A stretch of 64,000 nucleotides of DNA from Hedera helix (Eukaryota; Streptophyta; Magnoliopsida; Apiales; Araliaceae), in contig OX359273.1 of NCBI GenBank assembly GCA_947179155.2, forward strand, positions 18,112,875 to 18,176,874, in the 5' to 3' direction. The position numbers and the translations under genes were made by a program. Position 1 is the stretch's first letter. Each line of letters begins with the position of its first letter. The notes beneath the pieces are model-generated. The model was given only the letters and a program-made list of their open reading frames with translations. It searched no databases and was not told the origin of the DNA. Below are positions 46,806-59,050 of this stretch, piece after piece.

Positions 46806-48340
46806 AGTTTATGCCCTAGAGGCTAATTATTTGATGTAATTGCTTAACATTTTTGATATTATATTTGATTGAATAAATAGATTATTTTATTATGATTTCA
46901 TTTACTGCGTTATATAAATGTTAACATAATAAAAGTCCTTAGAATAATGATACGAATTATATAGTTTTAAGTATGTGACTTGAACATGAGATTATATAAT
47001 TATAATTAGTATCATTGCTCTTAAATGTCCCTAGTCGAGTATCATTGTTAATGGGACAACAATGATGCATTGAGACTAGTATGTGGATTGACTGATGGCC
47101 AAATCTCATTGGTCATAAATATATGAGATATTTGAGTCAATGCATAGGTACATGTTAGAGAACAATGTACTGGACTGACCCACCATGAGAATTCTACATG
47201 GAGCATTATGCAAAGTGTCATAAGAAATTCTTATAGTGACAATGATGTAATGATCCTTCGACCTGAAGTCACTATATTATTACACGAGAATTTGTGTACT
47301 TTGATATCATCAAATGTCACCTTTAATAGGGTGGACAATAAAGGTGATTATTGGGTACATCATGAATCGTGTGAGGAATATGAGTGATCTAGATGGAATT
47401 TAACCCTCCTATATATTAGGGGTGATATCCATAGGCCTCTTGATTGAGTAGGACTATGAAATGCATGGCCATGCTCAAATATTGATTTGTTTCATATAGT
47501 CTACTCATTGATCAAGAAAACTCAGATTAAATTATGAAGAGTATGACACATTCCATGCCTCGAGTTTAATCTATGATATAAGGTTAAAAGGATTAAATTA
47601 CATTGAGACATTGGTCACGAAAAGGTTGTATCGAATCACCGATCTTATTATTATTTGGGTAGCAGTGATGCATTACTAGATGCCGCTCACTGTTTATAAT
47701 TTTATAATATGATTTTAAAATTATTGCCAACATAATAATAACCTATAGGGTCACACACTTAGAACGTAATTAAAAGGGAATTAATTTAAATTGTAAGTAT
47801 TTTAAATATGTCAATATGATTGATAGTATTTAAAAATTACGAATTTAAATTAATAGGATAATTTGTATATATGTATATTAATTAAGTAAGACTTAATTAA
47901 AATATAATATATATAAATTCGGATTTTATTTTTCTATTTATTTTAGGTTTTAGTTAATTCCTATTAACTACTATATATATGATATATCAGTAGTCTAAAA
48001 GTCACGTAAGGAAAAACTAAAACCCTAGCCGCTTTCAGAAAGAGGCTAGAGAGAAAAATAATTGGGAAATCCTGATCTTGGTGGCTAGTACCGCGGTTCC
48101 TTTTGCTGCAGATCGTGGGACGATTCGCGGAGCGTTCGTGTGGATACCGTAGAGACGCAGTCGCTGGATTGCGTTGAAGATTCGAAGCTGTTCCAGAATT
48201 CAATCGTCTCCTGTCCATCTCAGATAATCGGTAAAATAATCTAAACCTCTGATTAATATGTTTTTGCTTGGATCCTGTCTCTTAGGGTTTCGAATTTTTT
48301 TTATAAATTCCGCTGCTTTCACTGTGTCGAAACCCTAACA
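46803..48340 (+). mobile_element. Solo-LTR-like insertion in copy B (1.54 kb, copia type)
   Basis: It interrupts the chromovirus ORF between integrase and chromodomain. It starts near TTAGAGTTTATGCCCTAGAG and ends AACCCTAACA; a relative at 58641 begins TGTTAGCTTTCATGCCCTAG, so the ends are probably TGTTAG...CTAACA. No coding sequence. A TATA-like run is at about 47975-47990, followed by GTCTAAAAGTCACG. A clear target duplication is not visible, possibly because the left end has decayed. Confidence 0.7.
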
Positions 48341-48597
48341 CCCAAATCACATCATTGAGTTAGAACCAGACGTTATAGCAGAGGATTTAACGTACGAGGA
48401 GATACCATTAAGATCCTAGATAAGAAGGGACAAATCCTACGCTTAAAGGTTATACCTCAAGTTAAGATTTTATGAAGAAACCAAGATATTAAGGAGATAA
48501 CCTGGGAACTAGAATCTAAGATGAAATCTAAGTATCCTTATCTCTTCGAAATGCCAGGTACGTCAATTTTGGGGACGAAATTTCATAAGGAGGAAAG
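48341..48597 (+). pseudogene. Copy B chromodomain-like C-terminus
   Basis: It continues the integrase ORF after the insert: NHIIELEPDVIAEDLTYEEI, a shift near 48415, ILDKKGQILRLKVIPQVKIL, a TGA where Trp is expected, then IKEITWELESKMKSKYPYLF. The V.IL(W)RN....E.TWE..D.M...YP.LF pattern is typical of chromoviruses, where a chromodomain is thought to direct integration to heterochromatin. Confidence 0.8.
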
Positions 48598-48599
48598 GT
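48585..48599 (+). promoter_or_regulatory. Polypurine tract of copy B
   Basis: AAGGAGGAAAGGT precedes the 3' LTR start TGTAAGACC at 48600. It follows GGGGACGAAATTTCAT, usual for this clade. Confidence 0.85.
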
Positions 48600-51500
48600 T
48601 GTAAGACCCCGAATTTTATGAAATATAAAATTTAATTTTTCTTCATATATATTTTTTTCATGAAACAGTACGTGGTTAAATTGACAAAATTGAAAGTTAA
48701 GGATGTTATGTGTAAATTTTATTATGTCGGATAATATTCGTTTGGTCGGGGAATATTCGTTTTGTCGAGAAATATTCGGGTCGTACGACGGCGCTGAAAT
48801 AACTAATTAATGGTGGACCCCAAAACAGAATATTTGTCCGATATAGAAAACGACAGAAGTAACATTTTTAAATAAAAATAGTAAACGGTGTTATCACTTT
48901 TAACTGTTAAAATTTCGGTGAAAAAAGAATAGTAGTCTACGATAATTTATGGCATTTTACTATAGCACATGGTCTACAATAGCACAAGGTATTGTGCGGC
49001 GTTTATATTATTGAACTGATAAATTGGTTATTACACAGTATTTGCATTATTGATCTGATAATTGACACCATAACTGTTGCACATCATTTCATCAATAATT
49101 ATCACTACATAATATTTTATGTTATCAATTCAATAATTGTTGTTACACAGTATTTTGCATTATTTATTCAATAATTGTCATTATACTGTATTTTATATCA
49201 GTGAGTCAATAATTGTTGGTGCACTGTATTTTAAAATTATTGAACCAAATAATTGTCACAGTAGCAAATACACTGTAATTTATATTATTAAATTAATAAT
49301 AATCTGTAACATGTTTATTACATTATTGTTGAATTATTGTTGTAGCATTATTTTATTTTATATGTAGGACCCACAGGAAGAAAAAATAAATAAAAAATAA
49401 ATAAATAATTAAATTAAATTAAATTAAATTAATTAATGTGAATAGTAACGTAAATAGTAACATGTGGACCCTATGTGGGGGCCATATGAAAATTAAAATG
49501 TGAAATTGCTGCTGAAAAGTTAGGTGAAGGAAGGAAAAGGTAGCCAGCGACTGCTGCTGCAAATTTCAGCACTAGCGTGTAGCACGCCAGTTCACCAACC
49601 ATGCATAGTATCCTCTTTTCTCCTATAAATAGCTTGCTCAGCTGAATAGAAAAATCACACCTAAAACATTAAAATTTTCTATAATAATTTTATGTGTTTT
49701 CTCTGAGAATAGTAATGTTATCTTGAGTGTTTAAAAGACAAAAGGAGTGCAGAAAATTTTCAAGTAAGTCTTTTATTAAAGAGTAGTAATTTCATAAATT
49801 CCTATTTTTCACGATATTCACAAATCTTCCTTTAGAAGACTCTTCTTTTAGAAGATTTATTTTTAAAAGCTTTCTTTAGAAGATTTATTTTGGAATATTA
49901 TTTTAAAACTATTCTAATGTTATTATATTATACTACAAAAATTATGTTAAATATATATAATTTTGATAATTTATAATATATGAATTATCATACACCTTGA
50001 AATTTATACGTGGTAATTACTAATTTTATTATAAATATATAAGTTGATCAAACTCATTTAAATCAATATCGAGTCACGTGTTAAGGTAAGGAATATCATT
50101 CTTTTCACATTCTTAAATTTATTACGGTAAGGAATATTATCTTCTTTCATATTCTATTATTTAAACTTACCACGGTAAGGGATTATCAACCTTTTATTTT
50201 CGAAAATAATATCATTTCTTTCTTACTCATAAGATGTGTCATTTATTTCCATGTATTAAAATGTGAGAATAACCTTACGACGCGGATTACCGCCTGTTGG
50301 TGAATAACCTTTCGTATTCATTCCTTATTAATCTCTAAAAATAACCTTATGGCGCAGATTACCGCCTGTTTGGTGAATAACTCTTCGTATTCAAATTTTA
50401 TTAAATTGTAGGAATAACCTTACTGCGCGAACTATCGCCTGTTGGTGAATAACCCTTTGTATTTATTTCTTATTTGTCTCTTGTAGAAATAATTTGTCTA
50501 CACGAATTATCACATGACACTTTTATTCCATATTCGTTTGTAATATCATTTTCTTTCATATTCGTAAGTGATATTATTTTCCTTTCTACTCATAAGAGAT
50601 ACCATCTTTTTCATCTTTCATTATTCAAACTTACCATTGTAAGGGATATTAATTTCCTTCACCTTTTGTTAATCAAACCTGCTATGGTAAGGGATATTAT
50701 TTTCTTTCATACACCTAAATCAAAACTTATTATGGAACTATTGTTTCTATAATTCCTGAAAATATTATATGTTCCATAATAGTTGCACTTCATCATTTTA
50801 TTTGAACCTTCTTATTTACGTGAACCTTTCTATTGAACTGTAACCGTTATTCTGAACTGTGGATCTTGAATATCATTTTTGAATTTCACTCCACATCATG
50901 TTGACAATTTGGACATTATTTGAATATGCACAAAGTAAACTTCTAATACAGATTCTTTATCCTGTTTCTTCTGTTCATCATCTATATCATTTTAATCATC
51001 CAAAATCAAGTTGTTGTGAATATCTGTGGTCGGGGGCACAGATGCGATATAATTGTTGAACAGATGATAGGTTAAAGGCGATATAATAGGTTAAAGGCGA
51101 TACATTTATTCGGTGTCTTTTTATTGCACGTGGTGAATGTTCTCTTTGGCCCGTAGTGCAAAGATGAACTGTTCTTTAGTATGATTATGACCAAAGGCTG
51201 AATCTGGTATAATTATGACCGTTGGTGTTATATTGAATATCTTTGGCCCATAGTGCAAAGATGAACTGTTGTTTGGTATGATGATGACCAAAGGCTGAAT
51301 CTGGTATAATCATGATCGTTGGTGTTATATTGAATATCTTTGGCCCATAGTGCAAAGATAAACTGTTGATTTGCATGATTATGACCAGGAACTGTGAATT
51401 TGTATTATCATGACTAATGGTATTTCAGATGATAAAAGTTGATGATATTTTTCTGAAAATGAGAAGCGAGTGGATATTATAGTCTGCATTATTCTTCTAA

Positions 51501-51811
51501 TAGATTGCTCATTCCGCTGCTATTATTGATATGAACGTTGTTCAAGAATTTAACTATAATTTTTGATATAAACCTTGTAGTCTATTGTATTCTATCAAGA
51601 ACTCAACTATTGAAGGCTAATGATAATTTATTCGTCATTATCTTAGTCATGATATTTCTTACTGGGCTATTTGAGCTCACCCTTTCTTTTTGTTCTATTG
51701 TTTTTCAACAGGAGATGAGAACGTAGCTGGGTCTAGCCGGGAAATGGAGTTCGAGTCCGAGGGATAGCTATCGTAGTATTCACGTGTTGTAAAATAGTGT
51801 GGCAATAATAG
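48600..51811 (+). repeat. 3' LTR of copy B, truncated
   Basis: It parallels 39468-42714 but stops at GGCAATAATAGTG (51811), lacking about 120 bp of LTR end. TATA box at 49624-49631. It diverges more from its partner than the two Tat LTRs do from each other, so this element is older. Confidence 0.9.
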
Positions 51812-52610
51812 TGTTTCATTTATCATGTTATGTCAAAACAAGAAGTAATAACTTTCATATCAAAGATTTATAAGACGTTGTTTGTACAAGATGTATAAAT
51901 CACATAAAAAAAATAAGTAAATAAAGGTTAAAGATAAAAAACTTGCCATATAAATATCTAGTATTAGATTAAATGCTCGCCGATAATCCTATATAATCAC
52001 ACGTTTATATACACAGTTTAAATTATATCTTATACAACTTTTGAGTTTTATTTTGGACATTATAACCGCTTATAAATAAGACTTCGCCTTATATATATGA
52101 AAATATTTGAGCATTATAACTTCTTATAGAATGAATATTTTCATTTATTACTTAAAGAAAATCGAATATAATAACTGCTTATAAACTGAACATTTTCTTC
52201 TTTATGTTTGAAATAAATCGCCCATTATAACGGCTCACAAGTAGGACTTTTCAAATATATATTTGAAATATTTTGGGTATTATAACTACCTACAAAATGG
52301 ATATTTACAATAATACTTTAAAATTTTTAGCAGAATAATGGCTTATAAAAGTGTGTTTTCTTCTTTATACTTGAAATAAAATTGGTCATTATAACATCTA
52401 TAAATAGTACTTTTATACTATTTATTTAAACTAAATTAAACATTATAATCAATTATAAAATGAATATTTATACTAACCAATAGAAGAAAACTAAAGAAAA
52501 GGAAAACAGGAATACCGCTTGAAGTGTGTGCTTTATGTTAAATCGTGCAGAACTTCGTCACTTCGAAAATAATTATTTTCTCACAATATCTCTCAATATA
52601 ACTTTGGAGT
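51812..52610. repeat. Degenerate spaced array of CATTATAAC motifs
   Basis: About eight copies of CATTATAACNNCTTATAAA-like sequence lie near 52057, 52115, 52165, 52213, 52278, 52330, 52385 and 52442, i.e. every 50-65 bp, with AT-rich spacers often holding TTGAAAT and TTTATACTT. No gene. Similar motifs recur at 54558 and 54700, so the two parts may be one array split by the LTR starting at 52611. Confidence 0.55.
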
Positions 52611-53900
52611 TGTAACGACCCCGAAATTCGACCAACTTTATTACCTTAAATTTTATATTTATTACACATTATTTTCCTTACGTCCAAGTTTCGGTTCGTT
52701 AATAAATCCTTAATCACCTTATTTCATCCATTAATTGATTTTAAAATCAACAATTACTCAATTTTTCGGTATAAATTTTTCTTTTTCTCAATCATTGAAT
52801 TAAAATATTTTAACATTTAAAACTTAACTTCTTGATCCTAGTCTTTGGATCGCAACCTTTACTTTGTCTTTCTATAACCAGTATCATTAAGCTCAACCTT
52901 CAAAATTTAATATTGTTTATATCCATACAATATTCTTTGTTTCATAATTCGTAATTAAATATATCTTACTCTTTATCATAACAGCAATCTTGATCCTTAC
53001 CATATACCATTTAAATTTACTTGTCTAATCTGGATCCAACTTGCATTTATATACAAAACATATAAATAAACTTTGCCAATATATTCACATTAAAGTATTA
53101 TATCAAAAATATATAACAATTACTTTTACAACATTCTATAGCAAAATCCATCACAATCCGATATTTCTGATATTTGTTTCTTGACCTGCAAAAGTTTATA
53201 TCATACAAGTAATGAGCACAACGGCTCAGCAAGTTCAACAGTTTACACCTTTCATGCTTCACGTAGCACATAGCGAAACATGTTCTGTATGTCATACATC
53301 ATGTGTTGTGCTTCTATTATAACATTATATCTCACATCATTGCATAAAGTACACATAATTGTCATAATATTCACATATCACATAACACATAATTTATATG
53401 CCTTTGAACAGGAATTAACATATCATAATAGACAAACATTTAACATTAAAGTACTGAAGCACTTGCCTGGATTGTGAAATTAATAATTACCGATTCTATA
53501 ATACTTCTCGTACAACCTTCAAAGCTTGAGATTCTTCCTTGATGGCAACAAATCTTTCCTTTCTCTTGGTGGCTATGGAGTTTCCCAGTGATGGCATGGT
53601 GGTGGTGTTCGGGTGGTGAGGTGGTGGAGAGAAAAATGAGAAATGGTTATCTTTTTCTCTTTTGTTCCTTTTTCCTTCTCTTAAATAACAAAAATGCTTA
53701 ACCACTTTTTAGCAAAATAATAAGTCCACCAACTTGAATCTTACGTCAACCGACTTAGTTTTCGGATAAATAACATGCAAAACTAAGAATTTAATACATA
53801 ACGTAAGTATTTCGTGTAATAAATATTTTATATAATAAATATAAAATATTTATTTTAATTCACCAAAATTCATAATACGATTTATAAATAATATTTAGAC
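52611..53900 (-). repeat. LTR 3' part on the minus strand (ends TTTCGGGGTCGTTACA)
   Basis: The left end TGTAACGACCCCGAAATTC is the complement of a gypsy LTR end. On the minus strand, CTTGCTGAGCCGTTGTGCTC (about 53215-53240) and a TTTTGCAGG motif (53180-53190) correspond to similar blocks near the ends of other LTRs here. The other boundary is not resolved; 53900 is approximate. Confidence 0.5.
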
Positions 53901-54179
53901 CCATTTCAGGTACTTTTCTTGACAAATTTTGTGCACGCATAATGACATGCATGTAATTATATGAGGTAATTTATACCTCCAAAATTCATAAAATAATTCA
54001 TATAACATATATAAATTATTTTTCATAATTTTTCACTTCATTATTTGGACAACATGTTCACGTTTCTAAAATATTATCCTTCATAAAAATCATAACAATT
54101 CCATTGTACACAAATATAATTTTTAATAAATTAAAAATTTCTTTTTCCTCATTTATTTCTCATTTCTTTATCATTTAAC

Positions 54180-54545
54180 ATACTTTAAATATACACCATA
54201 TAATAATTTATTGTACTATTTGTACAATTTATTTCCTTTCTTAATTATTATACACTCCTTATATAAATTATATAATCATTTATATAATTTATATAATTAT
54301 TACTTCTTACTACTTATACCAACTTTCCTTAAATAAATTATACAATTTATTATTATATAATTTATATAATTACTTTTTTCTTATTAATAATTTCTATTTT
54401 ACACAAATTACGATTCATAAAAAATTTCTTCTATCCTTAATTAATTTAATCTTCTTAAATTATATAATTATTCTTATATAATTTATATAATTATTATTTC
54501 CATTAATATTTTACTTTAATTTTCTTATATAAATTATATACTTTA
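54180..54545. repeat. AT-palindrome cluster
   Basis: Repeated ATTATATAATTTATATAATT-like sequence (54255-54295, 54345-54375, 54455-54495, 54530-54545). It is almost purely A/T and self-complementary, and could extrude cruciforms. No gene. Confidence 0.7.
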
Positions 54546-54610
54546 TTATAATTTAACAAAGATTTGGTCATTATAACGACTTGTTTATTTAATTATAACA
54601 ATTTATAATT

Positions 54611-54801
54611 ATTGCTTAAGAACACACGAAGAACATGGAGAACGACAATCATACATGGCTACGACGTACGTTCTTGAGCTTTAAACTACGAAATGAAATT
54701 CGACATTATAACTACTACAAAATGAAGAAAAGCTCAAGAACACGTGAAGAACATGGAGAACGACAATCGTACATGGCTACGACATGCGTTCTTGAGCTTT
54801 T
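54611..54801. repeat. Two tandem ~70-bp hairpin units
   Basis: Unit 2 (54728-54801) has perfect 14-bp terminal inverted repeats AAAAGCTCAAGAAC / GTTCTTGAGCTTTT around CGTGAAGAACATGGAGAACG and ACATGGCTACGACATGC. Unit 1 (about 54614-54682) has the same interior with one arm mismatch. Spacing is about 115 bp. There is no protein match. It is a candidate miniature element or structured RNA. Confidence 0.75.
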
Positions 54802-56384
54802 AAACTAAAAATTAATCGAACATAAAAATAATTAACGATTTGCCTCTCGAAGTGCAAGTTTTAACTATTTCTTTGCAACTTGAGATTACTTGAATTATAA
54901 CTATTTAAAATATATAGACAGAGTAATTTTGCTCTGGAACTGCTTCTTGAATGGTAGGAATTTATGAATGGTGGAGCTTCCTATTTATAGAAAAGTATAG
55001 TTTTGCTAATTGCACGTTAAAGGCCTGACTTAATACACTTTAGTACCTAAAGTAATTGCACTTTAATTTCTAAACTTCCCTTACTTTTTCTCCACTAAGC
55101 GACATCAACATGGCATCATGATGACATCATCTTTGTGCTTCTTTAAGGATGATGTCATGCTTACATCATACTTATATCATCCTTTCGTGTAATTGGTGGA
55201 AAAATATCCACCTGGATTGCCAATTTCTGTAATCGTGCTAGTTTTTCCCAATTTGGTTACTCCAACTTGGTTTTGTCTAGCTTGACTCTGATTGGTCAAT
55301 AATTAATCATACTTAAATGTGATTGGTAAAAAACTTTTCACTTGGATTCCCAATTATAATCTAGTTTGTTTTCAACTAACTAGTTAAATAGTATAATACA
55401 TAAGTATTTATGCGTATTTCTTTTGAATAATACATCGTATAATACTCGTATTCTACTTATATTATACCTCGTATTAATCTTGTATTACTCTCATATAATC
55501 TTTCGTATAATTCTCGTATTATACATTACAATATACTTTTATTATTCTTCGTATTTCTTTCGTATTCGCTACGAATTCATCCCGTATACGTGAATAGTAA
55601 TCTCCAAAAATTATTTTAGGTAAAAAATTTATTGATTATAATGCATCTACTGTCAATAAAAACGCTATTCAGGAATGTGAATTTTTAAAATTCGGAAGAA
55701 AGTTTTTAAATGAATAGTGTTTTATGCATTTTTTGAGAAATACTTTTATTAGCTAAATAGCATTTATACTTCATATAAACGTCATTTTGTGAAATAAAAT
55801 ATGTCAAAATGTCGAAAAGAACAGTCAGAAAGACAAAAAATATTTTCTTGTAAATTGGGTCATTTTCGTCTTTTTATAAAAAAAAAATTATTGGTTCCCT
55901 GACATCTAAACCTCATATTAACACTATGTTGTGAAATGTAATAAGTCCTATAGATGAAAGGAACAGTCAAACGAATAAAAGGTATTTCCTCATGAATATT
56001 GTTTTGACACTTTTTTTGAGAAAAAAAACTTTTATTGACTGATACGTATTTTCAAAGTGTGGGAATGTTGAATCTTGAAACGGAATGTCAATTTGACCTA
56101 CACGTTCTGCTCGAGGGCCTAGGTTATTTCCTAGGGTTTAGAATATCCGAAGATAAGTGGACTTTTAATGAGTTCTCAAAGCAAAAAATAAGATAAAAAT
56201 AAGTCTTATTTGTTTTTGTGTGAAACTGATTCATAAAAATGAAATTGTGTGTTTGGTATTATGTGTAATTATACCTAAGAAAGGAAATGTGTAAACTCAT
56301 AGAGAGATGTTACTGAGAAATTCTTTTGGAGATAATCAAAATTTAATTGGAGATAGTAGAAATTTATTTGGAGATTGTAAGAAT
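54802..56384. other. AT-rich non-coding DNA, possible minus-strand LTR promoter
   Basis: CTATAAATAGG lies on the minus strand near 54980-54992, with leader-like DNA downstream, suggesting an LTR core promoter. At 55380-55600 about ten CGTAT motifs form a degenerate simple repeat. No gene was recognised. Confidence 0.4.
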
Positions 56385-57275
56385 TAAGTTTATAATGAGT
56401 TGTCTTATGTCCTAAATTCACTTGTCCCTGCAATTATTGTAGAAAATACCCCTGAGAAAGAAGTTGCTACTTTTAAGAAGTGGCAAGATGATGTAGTTGT
56501 GGCTCAATGCATCATGCTCGCATCCATGACTAACGAGTTTCAGCGTCAGCACGAAAAGATAGATGCTCTTACTATACTGTTGCACCTTAAAGATCTTTAT
56601 GATGAGTAAAGTAGGATTGCTAGATATCAAACATCTAAGGAGCACTTCTGATCTCGAATGACCGAGGGCACTACCGTTAAGACTCGTGTCCTCAAGATGA
56701 TCAATCTGATTTAATAACTTGGATAGTTAGGATTTATAATGGATGGGGATTTGAGCCAGGATTTGATCTTGTAGCCACTCTCGGACACCTTCTTACAATT
56801 TGTTGTGAATTTTCACATGAATAAGTTGGACGTCAGTTTGTCTGAGTTACTAAACATGTTGAAAACTGCGAAGGATCACTTCCCATCTAAACAGAACATA
56901 GTCTTGTTGGTAGATACTTCTTCCAAGAAAAGGAAGAGGCCCAAATGAAGAATTCCATGAAGGAAAAGGGCAAGGCAAAAGTAAATGATAATAAGAAGGC
57001 AGATCTAAATAGGAAAGAAATGTGCTTCAATTGCAATAAGTCGGGTCACTAAAAAAGAAACTACAAAGAGTATATTGCAACTTTAAAACAGAAGAAGCTT
57101 GGAGAAGCTTCAACCGCAGATCAAGGTTTGTTCATGATTGAAATAAATTTTTCTATAAGTCCAAGTTCTGCTTGGGTATTAAATAGCGGTTGTGGTTCTC
57201 ACATATGTAATACTATGCAGGGACTCAGCAAATGTAAAAAGCTAAATAAAGATGAAGTCTGTAATGATATGCAAA
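56385..57275 (+). pseudogene. Ty1/copia gag-protease fragment
   Basis: A degraded copia polyprotein start. Gag-like parts: KKWQDDVVVAQCIMLASMTN, IDALTILLHLKDLYDE, then stops, then NFHMNKLDVSLSELLNML in shifted frames. A zinc knuckle CFNCNKSGH is followed by TAA and a lost last Cys. The protease site reads WVLNSGCGSHICNTMQGL, i.e. NSG where DTG is expected. The order gag, zinc knuckle, protease is normal for copia. It breaks off near 57275. It cannot be functional. Confidence 0.85.
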
Positions 57276-57280
57276 TTGTG

Positions 57281-58640
57281 ATCATTGTAAATTAGTAATT
57301 TATTAATGGGAATTAAATAGTTTGAAGTGTGACAAATATTTCGGGATAAATTCTTTATGGATTATTTGATTGAGGAATGAAATTCAAGTATAATGAAAAA
57401 AAATTCGGATAAAAAAGGACTTGAAATGGATTGAAATTAAGCAAGTATGGATTTATGAGAAATTAAATTCTCTAGGATTTTGAAGAATGACGATGCTACC
57501 CTTTAACTTGGAAAATGACCTTGGTATCCTTATGGTGAGAATTGTCCAAAATGCCATTAAAGGATGTTGAGACATAACTTGTTTAGCCCTAAACATGCAT
57601 CAGTTAAGTCAACTCCATGTATGGTTAGTTGTTGAAAAATTAAAATAACACATATGTGTGTATATTTCAAGTATCAAAGCTAGTATTCTTCATCTTCGAA
57701 GTTCTAAACGTGAGAGCCTAAGAGAGAAAGAGAGATAAGCTAGGGTTTGAAGCAAGCTCAAGGATTTCAAGTAAAAAGTGATCAAGAAAGGAAGGTTGTA
57801 AGCTATTAAAATGGAGAATATAACTCTAGCAAGGTTTATAGCAAGGAGAAGGAGAGCAACAAGAAGGTAGTGATAGGTTTTGTGTTAAAACTTCATGTTT
57901 ATGTGCTTAAATGCAAAAGTAAAAGAAGTCATGCATGTATCTTTGCCTTTATGTGTTGAGTATGTGAATTTTTGTGAGTCTATGTGCTTCATGTTTAGTG
58001 TTGAATGAAACCCTAAGCTCATATGTGCTAGAACAAATGTGGTGCACTATTCATGAAATAATCTAAGCTAGGAATCATGATTTAAGCATTTTTATGTGTT
58101 ATATGTTGTTAGCTTTGATGGAAAGCTAGTTTAAAGTGTTGATCATGTTGAATATATGAGAAATTTCATAGTAGATAGCATGATAAGTCCATTTATGGAA
58201 GAGAAGCATGACTTGATATGGAAAGGCGCAATATTAGGTTATGTTTTGCATATAAACCAAACCATAATCTGTAAAGTGCATTGGAAGTTGTATGTAGAAG
58301 TTATACAAGCATACAAAGTTGCTAAATGCATATATATTCATGTATATGAAGTGTAGAATTGAGAATTTAAAAGATAGGTCAAGTTGCAAGTTATGAACTT
58401 TTGGTAAAAATCCCATACAAGGGTAATTTTTGGCCATTTTGCATAAATGAAGATTAAATGAAGCTAAACACTTAAGTTTCATGTAAATACATGTGTTAGA
58501 ATTGATTTGGAAGTCAATTTGTGTCTATGGCGATAATTGAGGATTTTAAACATTTTAAAATGTTCGTCGACACCTAAAATAAATTTCTTGGAAAAATAAA
58601 TTCATTCGAAAACTTATAAATTTTTTGAAGGCCCATGCAT
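57281..58640 (+). repeat. Diverged fragment of the 31870-36202 LTR family
   Basis: It is colinear with about 32870-34120 of the solo LTR: AAGTGTGACAA...GGATTATTTGAT, the purine-rich leader (57715-57780), and ATAATCTGTAAAGTGCAT (58264 versus 33843). Identity is clearly lower than between paired LTRs. No coding sequence is supported; the frame 58156-58356 is chance. Confidence 0.75.
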
Positions 58641-59050
58641 TGTTAGCTTTCATGCCCTAGTGGCCAATTATTTGATGTAATTGCTTAATATTTTTGATAT
58701 TATATTTGATTGAATAAATGAATTATTTTATTATGATTTTATTTACTGCGTTATATAAATGTTAGCATAATAAAAGTCCTTAGAATAGTGATACGAATTA
58801 TATAGCTTCAAATATGTGACTTGAACATAAGATTATATAATTACAATTAGTATCATTGCTCTTAAATGTCCCTAGTTGAGTATCATTATTAATGGGACAA
58901 CAATGATGCATTGAGACTGGTATGTGGATTGACTGATGGCCAAATCTCATTGGTCATAAATTTATAAGACATTGAGTCAATGCATAGGTACATGTTAGAG
59001 AACAATGTATTGGACAGACCTACCATGAGAATTCTACATGGAGCATTATG
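58641..59050 (+). repeat. Truncated LTR, TGTTAG...ATGCCCTAG family
   Basis: It matches the first ~410 bp of the insert at 46803-48340 (CAATTATTTGATGTAATTGC, TAAATGTCCCTAG, CATGAGAATTCTACATGGAG). It is cut at 59050, where a related LTR begins. Confidence 0.8.

Larger units (their letters stand above)
39468..51811 (+). mobile_element. Chromovirus (Tekay/Del-like) copy B, plus strand
   Basis: 5' LTR 39468-42835, tRNA-Met PBS, gag-less N-terminal ORF, protease, RT, RNase H, integrase, chromodomain-like C-terminus, PPT, 3' LTR 48600-51811 (last ~120 bp missing). A 1.54-kb solo-LTR-like insert splits integrase from chromodomain. It has many stops and frameshifts. It is in inverted orientation to copy A, with 14.9 kb between their LTR starts. 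No target duplication is testable because the 3' end is truncated. Confidence 0.93.
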
